Of a stretch of 64,000 nucleotides of DNA, positions 33,249 through 41,427 are shown piece after piece. The DNA lies in contig CAIYMO010000049.1 of the NCBI GenBank assembly GCA_903927345.1, positions 124,001-188,000 of the forward strand, read 5' to 3'. Below the pieces are notes generated by a model, which worked only from the letters and a program-made list of their open reading frames with translations, did no database searches and had not been told where the DNA came from. Both the position numbers and the translations under genes were made by a program. The stretch's first letter is position 1. Every line of letters begins with the position of its first letter. The DNA comes from an uncultured Armatimonadota bacterium. Its GTDB lineage: Bacteria > Armatimonadota > Fimbriimonadia > Fimbriimonadales > Fimbriimonadaceae.

Positions 33249-35297
33249 CTAGCCGGGGAATTCGAAATCGCCGCCGTGTAACAGCGTTTCGTGGGAGATC
33301 GGCGTGGGTGGATAGTCAAGATCGTGGTTCGGCTTGAGGTTGAGGAATGAACCATCTTCCATAGTAATGCTTGCTTCGTCGAAGAGCATGGATCCGACGA
33401 TATATTCAGGTTTACCTGGGCAAAATGGAAAGAATCCGAGACTGCTGAAGAGGAACCAGCACGCCATTTCGCCGTTGTCCTCATCGCCGCAGAAACCTTC
33501 GGGGGTGTACATTTCGTTCATCACGCGCTTGAGCAGGTGGCGTCCATAGCGACGCATTTCGGGGTCGGCGGACTGCATGAAGAAGTAGATGACGTGGTGA
33601 ACGGGCTGGTTGCTGTGGGCGTATTGGCCAAAGTTGGCTTGGGCCATTTCGGTCATTTCGTGGATCTCGAAGCCGTAGTGGCCGACCTCGAAGTTGGGCG
33701 GGGTCTCGAACATCTTCTTGAGTTTTTCGAGGAAGGGTTGTTCGCCGCCGAAGAGTTCGGCAAGGCCTTCGGGGTCGTGTTGGACGGCCCAACTGGCTTG
33801 CCAGGGACCACCTTCGACGTAGGGACCGCCCCATTCGAATTCGCGGAAGTGGGCCCAGTCGCCATTGGCGTGCTTGGCGCGCATGAAGCCTACTTCTGAG
33901 TCGAAGAGGTGCTTGTAGTTTTGGGCTCTCTGTTCTAGCTCTGAGGAGTCTTGCCCCAGGGCATTTTGGACTTGGGCGATGCACCAGTCGTCGTAGGCAT
34001 AGTCGAGGGAGCGGGCGACGCTACCCTCGACGGTTTCTTCGCTGACGTAGCCTCTGGCCAAGTAATCTTCGATACCGAGGCGGCCGTAAGCGCCTTCCTC
34101 GTCGCCTTTTTGGTAGGCGTGTTTGAGCATGCCTTCGAGGGCTTTTTCGGTGTCGAAGCCTTCGACGCCTTTGACGACGGCGTCGGCGATGACGGCGTCG
34201 ATGTGCGTTCCGACCATGCAGGCTCGGTAGCCGGGGGTCGCCCATTGGGGGAACCAGCCTCCTTCTTCGTAGGCTTTGATCCACCCTTGGATGGCTTTGC
34301 TACTTCGGCTCGGGAAGAAGAGGTTGTACCAAGGGTAGACGGTCCGATAGGTGTCCCAGAATCCGTTGTCGGTGGTTGCTTCGCCGAGTTCGGTTTTTCC
34401 GGTGTAGAAGCTGTAGTGATGGGGCTTGCCATCGGCGTCGAACTCGTGGGTTTCGCGGGGGAAGAGGCAGGCTCGGTAGAGGCAGTGGGCGAAAGTTTTG
34501 AGGTGGGTTTCTTGGCCTTTGAGATCGAAACGGTTGAAGATGTTCTCCCAGGCACTGCTCGCGCTACGGCTTTGAGAGTCATTGATGATGTTCTGCTCAG
34601 CCTGATCGTAGCTGATAAACGAAACTCCGATTTCCACGCCTGTTCCCAGAGGTTCGGAGTTAATCAAGCCAAAATCGAGAAAGAGACGATCTTCGTTGAC
34701 CTGCTCGACACTGAATGACGCTGAAAACTTGAAAACGTAAAACGTCGAGAAGCTGTCTGAAGTCCCACCGCATGATTTCGTCACGCGAACTCTCAACTGC
34801 GCTTCTCCAGTCTCAAAGTCTGCGAAGCCTTCAACCAAGAACCGATTTCGTGTTCCTGCTAGGATTGGTAGTTGTTCTGTGGCCGGAAACTTAATGTCTG
34901 GTCCCCAAGCCAACTTTGCGCCGGTTCTTCTTGCGAAAAGGTGACAAAGAATCCCATAGCGCTGGAGGAACACTACTGCTTTGTCAGGTTGCAGGCCGCT
35001 GCCATATGCACTCGACCTTCCTTCTGGGTCGAGCCTTGGGGGCTCGCCGGTGAAGGGCATGAAGATGAGTTGGCCGTAGTCGCCCATCCAGGGGCTGGGT
35101 TGGTGGGTGGCTCGGAAGCCTTGGAATTTATGGTGGTCGGGATGGAAGAACCAGCGGGACTCGTTGGTTTGAATTGTCCAGTGGGTGTGGCCCCAGGGAT
35201 AGGCGATGAGGGGGAGACTGTTTCCGGTGCTGAATCCGTGGTGCGAGTCGGTTCCGGCGAGGACGTTAACCAGGCTATAGAGTTCACTTCCCTTCAT
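33249..35297 (-). CDS. Glycoside hydrolase family 92 protein (alpha-mannosidase-like)
   Basis: A 682-residue GH92 enzyme. It opens VNVLAGTDSHHGFSTGNSLPLIAYPWG and HTHWTIQTNESRWFFHPDHH, the family's N-terminal beta-sandwich with its Ca2+-site region. The (alpha/alpha)6 barrel carries LGEATTDNGFWDTYRTVYPWYN, ARSLDYAYDDWCIAQ, WGGPYVEGGPWQASWAVQHD and GFCGDEDNGEMACWFLFSSLGFFPFCPGKPEY. GH92 members are Ca2+-dependent exo-alpha-mannosidases that use inversion. No signal peptide is visible, so it may be cytoplasmic, acting on imported glycans, which is less common in GH92. Codons in the middle are strongly G/C-ending, giving long shadow frames on the other strand. The HEAT-repeat gene lies 13 bases upstream. 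Confidence 0.92.
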   Translation of the reverse strand: MKGSELYSLVNVLAGTDSHHGFSTGNSLPLIAYPWGHTHWTIQTNESRWFFHPDHHKFQGFRATHQPSPWMGDYGQLIFMPFTGEPPRLDPEGRSSAYGSGLQPDKAVVFLQRYGILCHLFARRTGAKLAWGPDIKFPATEQLPILAGTRNRFLVEGFADFETGEAQLRVRVTKSCGGTSDSFSTFYVFKFSASFSVEQVNEDRLFLDFGLINSEPLGTGVEIGVSFISYDQAEQNIINDSQSRSASSAWENIFNRFDLKGQETHLKTFAHCLYRACLFPRETHEFDADGKPHHYSFYTGKTELGEATTDNGFWDTYRTVYPWYNLFFPSRSSKAIQGWIKAYEEGGWFPQWATPGYRACMVGTHIDAVIADAVVKGVEGFDTEKALEGMLKHAYQKGDEEGAYGRLGIEDYLARGYVSEETVEGSVARSLDYAYDDWCIAQVQNALGQDSSELEQRAQNYKHLFDSEVGFMRAKHANGDWAHFREFEWGGPYVEGGPWQASWAVQHDPEGLAELFGGEQPFLEKLKKMFETPPNFEVGHYGFEIHEMTEMAQANFGQYAHSNQPVHHVIYFFMQSADPEMRRYGRHLLKRVMNEMYTPEGFCGDEDNGEMACWFLFSSLGFFPFCPGKPEYIVGSMLFDEASITMEDGSFLNLKPNHDLDYPPTPISHETLLHGGDFEFPG

Positions 35298-35310
35298 GCG
35301 CGATGCGAGT

Positions 35311-35931
35311 TTACTTGGCGGCCGATTCTTCGAGAAGTCGGCATTCCAGTTGGTCGAGGGCGTCTTTGGCGTACATTCTCACATTGTGGTCTGGGTGCGC
35401 TAGATACGGGATTACCGTGGCACGGTAGGATTCTGGCTCAGCGTGCCAGACTGCGTACGTCAGACCCATGAGGGCGGCAGTGATGTCCTGCCAATGATCG
35501 AACGTCGGAATCAGCTTCATCACTAGGTTCTGATCGTAGCATTGCCGCTCAAGACCGAGTCCACAAACCGCCTCTGCACGGAGATAGGGGTGGACGGAAG
35601 GGCTTAAGAGCGAGACGAGTAATTCGTGAGTCTTTGGAGTATCTGCAGAGCCTAAAACGAAAAAGATTGCCTGCACACGACTGATAAGCGATTGATTAAC
35701 CTGTGTGCGAGAGAAGTCACGGTTCATTTCGAAGATCAAGGCAGTCAATGCCCTCGCTCCCCGACGGTAGCCGGTGTACGTAAGGAGGGCCGTTAGCTGG
35801 ATCGCTTCTGAAGGGGGGTTACAGATGAGTTTGAGGAGTTTGCCTTGCTTGGAAAATCGACCCGTTGACTCCATAAAGGGCGCAAGTTCCTGCTGATTTC
35901 GTTCAACTACCTCTTGATAAGTCAGCGCCAC
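35311..35931 (-). CDS. HEAT-repeat-like helical protein
   Basis: A 206-residue all-helical protein; repeats appear around residues 40-60, 85-105, 110-125 (LLVSLLSPSVHPYLRAEAVCGLG), 140-165 and 170-195 (VIPYLAHPDHNVRMYAKDALDQLE). The two quoted blocks are good HEAT/PBS-lyase-type repeats, which act as protein- or DNA-binding scaffolds. No catalytic motif is present. It starts from GTG with TGTACT six bases upstream, and the GH92 gene follows 13 bases after its stop, so the two are probably one transcript. Function unknown. Confidence 0.75.
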   Translation of the reverse strand: MALTYQEVVERNQQELAPFMESTGRFSKQGKLLKLICNPPSEAIQLTALLTYTGYRRGARALTALIFEMNRDFSRTQVNQSLISRVQAIFFVLGSADTPKTHELLVSLLSPSVHPYLRAEAVCGLGLERQCYDQNLVMKLIPTFDHWQDITAALMGLTYAVWHAEPESYRATVIPYLAHPDHNVRMYAKDALDQLECRLLEESAAK

Positions 35932-35937
35932 GGTTCC

Positions 35938-35943
35938 AGTACA
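35938..35943 (-). promoter_or_regulatory. -10 box of the HEAT-repeat/GH92 unit
   Basis: Minus-strand TGTACT, 6 bases before the GTG at 35931. Confidence 0.4.
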
Positions 35944-35997
35944 CCCGGTTCGCTCCGAAGCAGTTTCGACAACCAGGAAAACAACACTAGAACTTGA

Positions 35998-37449
35998 ATG
36001 CTGGATGAGTTTGATTTAACGCACATGAATTCTTGTGAGAATGAGGAGGTCAAGCCTGGCTATGTCAGAATCAGAGTTGTGAACGTTCCTCCGGTCGAAG
36101 ACCTTACTCCGCGCCAGATAGTGGCGGAGCTTGATAAGTACATCATCGGCCAGAATGCCGCGAAGAAGGCGATTGCGGTTGCTTTGCGGAACCGGTATCG
36201 GCGTCAGCAGTTGCCAGAGGCTGAGCGTGCGGACGTGATGCCGAAGAACATCTTGATGATGGGACCGACGGGTGTTGGAAAGACCGAGATTGCGCGGCGG
36301 TTGGCGCAGTTAGCGCGGGCTCCGTTTGTGAAAGTGGAGGCAACGAAATTCACTGAGGTGGGCTACGTGGGGCGCGATGTTGAATCGATGATCCGCGATT
36401 TGGTGGCTACGGCGGTTCGGCTGGTTGAAGTCGAAAAGCAGCAAGCGGTAGAGGTAGAGGCGACCCAGTTTGCCCTGGACCGCGTCGTTGAGCTCCTCGA
36501 CCAGGAGTTGAATTCCGATGTGATCTACCCAGACGATGAGGAGATTGATTGGGATCGGCGCTCTGCGGAGATTGAGCGGCGCAAGGCAATTCTTCGGCAC
36601 GAGATCACTCAAGGAATGCACGATGACAAGTTCATCGAGTTCGATGTTGAGGAGCCATCGAATCCGTTCTTGCAAGTGTTCACGCCGGGCGGGATGGAGG
36701 AAATGGGCTTTGACATGAACCAGCTAACCAATCCCTTTGGCAACAAGCGGGTCATGCGGAAGGCGACGGTCGCGGAGTCCATGACATTACTTAAGGAAGA
36801 AGAGGCTGGGAAGCTTGTGGATCGACATTCGGTACACCGTGAGGCGGTTCAGCGGGCCGAACAGACGGGAATCATCTTTATCGATGAGATCGATAAAGTA
36901 GCAGGAAAAGGCGGGGGATCTGGGCCGGACGTTTCGCGCGAAGGCGTTCAGCGGGACCTGTTGCCAATCATCGAAGGTTCGACAGTGCAAACGAAGTTTG
37001 GACCTGTTTCGACGGAGCACATTCTCTTTGTGGCGGCTGGGGCGTTTCATATGTCCAAGCCGAGTGACCTTATTCCAGAGCTTCAGGGGCGATTGCCGAT
37101 TCGAGTTGAGTTGGAAGCGCTTTCTGACGTTGACTTCAACCGAATTTTGACTGAGCCGCGCAATGCGCTGGTGGGCCAATATCAGAAGCTTCTGAAGGTT
37201 GATGGGGTTGAGGTTTCGTTCTCCGCGAGCGGAATCAAGGAGATTGCTCGGCTTGCGGCACAGGTGAACGCAACGACAGATAACATCGGGGCAAGGCGAT
37301 TGCAGACGATGATGGAACTGTTGCTCCAAGACGTGCTATTTGAGGCTCCCGAGGGCGCTCAGGGCAAAATTGAGTTTGATGAGAAGGCAGTACGAGAAAA
37401 GCTTGAGGGATATGTCGCAAACCTTGAGCGCGCAAAGATGATGGTATGA
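35998..37449 (+). CDS. hslU: ATP-dependent protease ATPase subunit HslU
   Basis: HslU (ClpY) is a AAA+ unfoldase that feeds proteins to the HslV peptidase. The 483-residue product shows DLTPRQIVAELDKYIIGQ, Walker A GPTGVGKTEIARR, the pore loop in TKFTEVGYVGRDVE, an I-domain insert (about 125-245, highly charged), Walker B IIFIDEIDKVAG, and the sensor region GRLPIRVELEALS and NIGARRLQTMME. The usual C-terminal tail that docks in HslV (SRFIL or QYIL type) is replaced by ERAKMMV. No hslV is adjacent, although the two are normally neighbours. A second Met at 36025 could be the start. The stop overlaps the next gene by four bases (ATGA). Confidence 0.93.
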   Translation: MLDEFDLTHMNSCENEEVKPGYVRIRVVNVPPVEDLTPRQIVAELDKYIIGQNAAKKAIAVALRNRYRRQQLPEAERADVMPKNILMMGPTGVGKTEIARRLAQLARAPFVKVEATKFTEVGYVGRDVESMIRDLVATAVRLVEVEKQQAVEVEATQFALDRVVELLDQELNSDVIYPDDEEIDWDRRSAEIERRKAILRHEITQGMHDDKFIEFDVEEPSNPFLQVFTPGGMEEMGFDMNQLTNPFGNKRVMRKATVAESMTLLKEEEAGKLVDRHSVHREAVQRAEQTGIIFIDEIDKVAGKGGGSGPDVSREGVQRDLLPIIEGSTVQTKFGPVSTEHILFVAAGAFHMSKPSDLIPELQGRLPIRVELEALSDVDFNRILTEPRNALVGQYQKLLKVDGVEVSFSASGIKEIARLAAQVNATTDNIGARRLQTMMELLLQDVLFEAPEGAQGKIEFDEKAVREKLEGYVANLERAKMMV

Positions 37450-38735
37450 AAAAGACTGCTTCTTACTTGTTGGTGCTACTGAGTTCGATGAGTTTCGGTC
37501 AGATGTGGACGGAGCTTGAAAAAGACCAGATTATTCGCTACTGGAATGAGCCCAATCGATACGTTACGGCATCAACCGGTAAGCCGGGGGTTCGACTCAC
37601 GGTTGATGGTTCAAAATGGCTCTGGGAGTACAACAGGCGGCGCGGGAAGGGAAAGACTAATCCTGGCTTGGTACCACCACCCTCGAGTGACCAGGAAGCG
37701 AAGTGGGAGAAGTGGATTGATGCGCGGGTTGCCTATGATCGATGGCGGGCTCAGCCATTGGCAGTTGTGGTTCCCGATCCTGGCCCCGCTCCAGCGGATT
37801 TGGTTGAACTTGCCGGAAATCCGCCGCAGTTTGCGTCGCTCGTAACCCCGAACAAGCATGTCGTTACGATTGATGGCAAGCAGTTCGCTTATGAGGACAA
37901 CCTGGATATGCGGCCCAGATTCGCGTATTACCGATTTACGGACGGAGTTCGGTCGTTTGGGACAAAGCTGGGGACACTACCTCCGGAGGAGTTGAACCTG
38001 ATTCTCGATACCGCTGGGGTTGATGCTTCGGCAGCAAAGGTGTTCAAGGCGGTGTCCCTTTTGGAAGGTGGCTTTGACTCGCTGAATACGTATGACACCG
38101 GCTTCATCTCCGTAGGTTTCATTCAGTTTGCGGCGCTTGCGGAGGGCGGACACTCGTTAGGACAAACACTCTTGCAATTCAAGACCGATGATCCGATCGG
38201 ATTTGGGAAGGATTTCCGACGTTTTGGGATCGACGTTACTCCGACAGGCTTAGTCGTAGCTCTAGATACTAACAATCGAGACGAACGCGTTGGGGCAGGT
38301 GCAAACCAGCAGGCGATTAAGGATAAGAGGCTCGCGGCAGTATTCCAGAGAGCTGGTCAGTTTTCTGCTTATCGCGTCGCTCAAGTCAAGACAGCGAAGC
38401 GTATGTACTGGCCTGCCAAGGAGAAGTGGTCGATCAAGAAGCCGACGGGAGAAATAATCTCGGGAACGCTGGATGAGATCATTTCAAGCGAAGCGGCGAT
38501 GGCGATCTTCCTGGATCGGAAGGTGAACACCGGGAGCCTTGGATTCCTGAACGCCGTATTACAGGCAATTGCCGATGATCAGCAGGAGTATTGCGTCGAT
38601 GTATTGAAGCGCTTCGAGGGGATCTTGGTGGAGACCCTTTGGTATCGATACAACCCCAACGGTGATACCGTGCTTACCAAGCCCCAGCCATGCGAGATGC
38701 TTCCCGCCGTTATGGAGAAGTTCAAGCGCTCTTAA
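37446..38735 (+). CDS. Secreted protein with a possible lysozyme-like domain
   Basis: A 429-residue protein with signal peptide MKKTASYLLVLLSSMSFG. The N-terminal region (20-105) is Trp-rich and helical (LEKDQIIRYWNEPNRYVT). From about 170 a domain contains KVFKAVSLLEGGFDSLNTYDTGFISVGFIQFAALAEGG; the pattern of a Glu followed by a short strand pair and a Gln in FIQF resembles the catalytic region of lysozyme-fold peptidoglycan enzymes, but this is by eye. The C-terminal part is helical. It is translationally coupled to hslU, an odd pairing of a cytoplasmic unfoldase with an exported protein. Moderate confidence in the fold, low in function. Confidence 0.6.
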   Translation: MKKTASYLLVLLSSMSFGQMWTELEKDQIIRYWNEPNRYVTASTGKPGVRLTVDGSKWLWEYNRRRGKGKTNPGLVPPPSSDQEAKWEKWIDARVAYDRWRAQPLAVVVPDPGPAPADLVELAGNPPQFASLVTPNKHVVTIDGKQFAYEDNLDMRPRFAYYRFTDGVRSFGTKLGTLPPEELNLILDTAGVDASAAKVFKAVSLLEGGFDSLNTYDTGFISVGFIQFAALAEGGHSLGQTLLQFKTDDPIGFGKDFRRFGIDVTPTGLVVALDTNNRDERVGAGANQQAIKDKRLAAVFQRAGQFSAYRVAQVKTAKRMYWPAKEKWSIKKPTGEIISGTLDEIISSEAAMAIFLDRKVNTGSLGFLNAVLQAIADDQQEYCVDVLKRFEGILVETLWYRYNPNGDTVLTKPQPCEMLPAVMEKFKRS

Positions 38736-38742
38736 CCGCTGA

Positions 38743-39456
38743 CTACCAACCAAGCGGCTTTTGCATGTGGAAGAAGCCTCCGGTGGGACCGTCCTCTGGC
38801 AACGTAGCCAGCCAGACGCTGGTCTTTGCGCCGTCAGGAATCTTCATAGGAGCCTGCTCTCCGCCCATATCGGTCTGCACCCATCCAGGGTGGGCTGAGT
38901 TGACTTTTATGTTCGTACTCCTAAGCTCTTTAGCTAGGAGAACCGTGAACATATTGAGCGCAGCTTTACTCGAGCAGTACGCCACAGCAGCGTTATAGTC
39001 CTTAAGCTCGCGGGAGTCAGATTGATTGGTTAACGAACCAATATTGGATGTAAGGTTAACGATTCTTCCGGCTTCGCTCTTCTTCAAGAGCGGGAGGAGT
39101 GCTTGGGTCAGGGCGATGACTCCGAATACATTGGTTTCGTACGTTTCGCGCAGGAGATCTTGCGAGACTTCTGAGGGCGGAACTCCCCAGTCGAGACCGA
39201 CTCCCGCGTTGTTGATCAAAATGTCGAGCCCGCCGTGATTTGCCTCGATACTCTTTGCCAGGTCAGCGAACGAATCACTTGCCGTCATGTCCACATGAAC
39301 AAAGGTCGCACCATTTCCGAGATCCGTTGCTGCCTGACTTCCCTTTTCAGCATCACGCGCTCCAACGAGCACGGTGTAACCGAGTGCGAGAAGCTGCTTG
39401 GCAGTCTCGAGGCCGATTCCCTTGTTTGCGCCTGTAATGAGTGCGATCTTGCTCAT
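38743..39456 (-). CDS. Short-chain dehydrogenase/reductase
   Basis: A 237-residue classical SDR. Cofactor motif ALITGANKGIGLETAKQL (TGxxxGIG), then ILINNAGVG (NNAG), active-site Ser in VNLTSNIGSL and catalytic YxxxK in VAYCSSKAALNMF, ending with VNSAHPGWVQTDMGGEQAP. The ARD pocket (VGARDAEKG) after the second strand favours NADPH. The similarity to carbonyl-reductase-like SDRs in plants and bacteria is general and does not reveal the substrate. It is convergent to the lysozyme-like gene and has TTAACT seven bases before the ATG. Confidence 0.92.
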   Translation of the reverse strand: MSKIALITGANKGIGLETAKQLLALGYTVLVGARDAEKGSQAATDLGNGATFVHVDMTASDSFADLAKSIEANHGGLDILINNAGVGLDWGVPPSEVSQDLLRETYETNVFGVIALTQALLPLLKKSEAGRIVNLTSNIGSLTNQSDSRELKDYNAAVAYCSSKAALNMFTVLLAKELRSTNIKVNSAHPGWVQTDMGGEQAPMKIPDGAKTSVWLATLPEDGPTGGFFHMQKPLGW

Positions 39457-39463
39457 ATTGCTC

Positions 39464-39469
39464 AGTTAA
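39464..39469 (-). promoter_or_regulatory. -10 box of the SDR gene
   Basis: Minus-strand TTAACT, 7 bases before the ATG at 39456. Confidence 0.4.
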
Positions 39470-39470
39470 C

Positions 39471-40172
39471 CTAAAACCGAATCGCCAAGCCGATGGAAGC
39501 GTAATTGACCCAAGCAAAGGAATAGACCCTAGGCACATCGGCACCTCCTTCGAGGGTTCGCAGTCCGAGATAGATATCCTGGTAGGCGTTGATTCGCTTG
39601 TTGAGTTGCACGCCGATATCGAAAGCCCTTCCGGGACCGCCGGCGAGGCCGTCAAAGTCGAAAGTCGCGCTCCACCCGTTACCCATATCCTCGTAGCCCG
39701 ACACGTGAAGTAGTGGCACGATTCCGCGTGGGTCCAGCTCGGATCTCGAAAGAGCACCCTGGCGCAGGGTTACTTCGGCGTCGCGGATTTTTAGGGTGTA
39801 GCCGAACTTCCAGTTTCGGTTGGGCGACGAGAACCATGGGCGCCGGTAAGTAAGACGGTAGGAGTTGAATTGATAAGTTCCGGATGCGGCACCGCTTGCA
39901 AAAGTAGCGTCTTGGAAGTTGACAGGACCGTTGAGGGTTCCCGTGCCGGAGATGCGGAACGGGGCATAGAGCAACCTCCACTCTTCTTCTTCCGACTTCT
40001 TCCATGTGAGTTCAACGCGAGAGAATTGGAACCCCCCGCGCCCCGTGACGTCGGTCATCGAAAAATCTGTCCCCGAGGAACCCGGGATGCGCTGATCGTT
40101 TCGGTTGACAAACGCAGAACCACTTTCGAACTTTAGGGTGAATTGAGGTTGTGGCGGAAGAGTATCGAACAT
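39471..40172 (-). CDS. Beta-strand-rich protein, possibly barrel-like, unknown function
   Basis: A 233-residue protein built of alternating polar/hydrophobic strands (FTLKFESGSAFVNRNDQ, GFQFSRVELTWKKSEEEEWRLLYAPFRISG, YQFNSYRLTYRRPWF, WKFGYTLKIRDAEVTL) and ending in Phe (NYASIGLAIRF), as many outer-membrane barrels do. Yet no signal peptide is seen, and an upstream in-frame TGA lies seven codons before the ATG, so the start cannot be moved far. It could be a cytoplasmic relative, or the true N-terminus could be lost. Its stop lies 14 bases before the SDR start on the same strand. Confidence 0.6.
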   Translation of the reverse strand: MFDTLPPQPQFTLKFESGSAFVNRNDQRIPGSSGTDFSMTDVTGRGGFQFSRVELTWKKSEEEEWRLLYAPFRISGTGTLNGPVNFQDATFASGAASGTYQFNSYRLTYRRPWFSSPNRNWKFGYTLKIRDAEVTLRQGALSRSELDPRGIVPLLHVSGYEDMGNGWSATFDFDGLAGGPGRAFDIGVQLNKRINAYQDIYLGLRTLEGGADVPRVYSFAWVNYASIGLAIRF

Positions 40173-40269
40173 GGTAGTTGCTACGCCTGATCAAGGGGAA
40201 ACGTTGGCACTTTTGAATCGGGCTTATCTGGGAGGTTGGGGGTAGGATTTCGTGTCAATCCGATTTGCA

Positions 40270-40722
40270 ATGAAGGTTCTTTTTGTCTGTCTTGGGAATA
40301 TCTGCCGCTCTCCGATGGCGGAATCGCTCTTTGTCTCCAAGCTTCAAGATCTGAGCTGTGAGTACGTGGTCGAATCGGCGGGAACCGGAGATTGGCATGC
40401 AGGACAGCCACCAGATCGGCGTACACGTGCGGTTCTGCAGCAGAACGGTATTGAACACTACTCTTTGGCTCGTCAAGTGACGAAAAGCGATTTCGAACAG
40501 TTTGATCACATCATCGCAATGGATGAGCAGAATCGAGATGACCTTCTCAGGTGGCCGGGGGCGCGGAAGGACAAGGTTTCCCTGATGATGTCTTGGGTTG
40601 AGGCACCGCCCACGATGAATGTGCCTGATCCTTACTACGGGACCCAGGAAGATTTTGAGCTTGTGTACGAACTTCTGGATGAGGCGACATCAGAATTGCT
40701 CGCTCAACTGCAACGCAATTAG
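40270..40722 (+). CDS. Low-molecular-weight protein-tyrosine phosphatase
   Basis: A 150-residue LMW-PTP. The P-loop is VCLGNICRSPMAESLF (Cx5R, Cys 7, Arg 13) and the general acid is in NVPDPYYGTQEDFELVYELL (Asp about 118). Other family parts are VVESAGTGDWHAGQPPDRRT and FDHIIAMDEQNRDDLLRW. Such enzymes dephosphorylate tyrosine kinases of polysaccharide export or arginine-phosphorylated proteins (YwlE type). The residue after the P-loop Asn is Ile, the position where Thr marks arginine phosphatases, so a tyrosine phosphatase is more likely. An in-frame GTG at 40252 is an alternative start. Confidence 0.93.
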   Translation: MKVLFVCLGNICRSPMAESLFVSKLQDLSCEYVVESAGTGDWHAGQPPDRRTRAVLQQNGIEHYSLARQVTKSDFEQFDHIIAMDEQNRDDLLRWPGARKDKVSLMMSWVEAPPTMNVPDPYYGTQEDFELVYELLDEATSELLAQLQRN

Positions 40723-40744
40723 ATTTGTAGCGTCAAATATTGTA

Positions 40745-41407
40745 ATGTCGATCGTTGCGCTTGCCGTTGGCTTCCACGCGATTCAGTGGAACCGAGCCGC
40801 CTACTTGGGAAAGAGTCCGGAGCAGATTGTGGCGATGGGTCGCGACAAGTGGTTTGCGGCGTACACGAAGAAGTACGGCGACTCGACAATGGCGATGTGT
40901 GAGGCTGAGACGTCGTTTGGGGATGCCCTGAAGAACCTTAACGATCGTGCGCTGAAGCGCGTTCCCTCCGCGCGAAGAGCCTTTTTAGAGTCAGCGCGAT
41001 ACCACTGCACAACTGTTGCGGTTCGAGCGCACGAGGTTGGCTACTCAATCACGGGTGGCGGAACCATTTGGCGGCCCTTCTTTGCCGGCATTAAGCCGAA
41101 CGTGGAGCAACTGATCGCGGATTCGATCCTGAACAAGCCGTTGCCGATGATCAAGATGAAGTCAATCGAGTCACGCTATGAAGAGCTTGAGACGATGAAG
41201 ACGCGGGCATTGGGCGAGATGACCGAGGAATCGGGCTCGGAGCTGAAGAAGGCGATCAACGAATTTAAGTATCAGGAAGGCCTTTCTCGCAAGTTTGTGG
41301 AATCGGCCACCGAGCACGACCGAACGCGGCTCAGATTGTTTGTTCATAAGCAGTTTGATGCGGCAATCTCGAAAGAGATGATGGGCGGCGACGCACAAAC
41401 GCGATAA
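40745..41407 (+). CDS. Protein of unknown function with N-terminal anchor
   Basis: A 220-residue product from the ATG at 40745, with a short hydrophobic start (MSIVALAVGFHAI) that may be a signal anchor or peptide. The rest is almost all helix and charged, with DKWFAAYTKKYGDSTMAMCEAE, ALKRVPSARRAFLESARYHC and a long C-terminal helix (YEELETMKTRALGEMTEESG). No family is recognised. It lies 22 bases after the phosphatase gene and 20 bases before the S41 protease gene. The frame is open further upstream into the phosphatase gene, but the ATG coincides with the hydrophobic start. Confidence 0.6.
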   Translation: MSIVALAVGFHAIQWNRAAYLGKSPEQIVAMGRDKWFAAYTKKYGDSTMAMCEAETSFGDALKNLNDRALKRVPSARRAFLESARYHCTTVAVRAHEVGYSITGGGTIWRPFFAGIKPNVEQLIADSILNKPLPMIKMKSIESRYEELETMKTRALGEMTEESGSELKKAINEFKYQEGLSRKFVESATEHDRTRLRLFVHKQFDAAISKEMMGGDAQTR

Positions 41408-41415
41408 TTTTGCGT

Positions 41416-41421
41416 TAATAT
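41416..41421 (+). promoter_or_regulatory. -10 box of the S41 protease gene
   Basis: TAATAT, 6 bases before the ATG at 41428. Confidence 0.55.
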
Positions 41422-41427
41422 CCCATC

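Noticed and set aside
33951-34718. A long open frame (255 codons) on the plus strand
   Set aside because: It is the mirror of the GH92 gene; the protein is low-complexity Val/Gly/Phe/Glu and matches no family.
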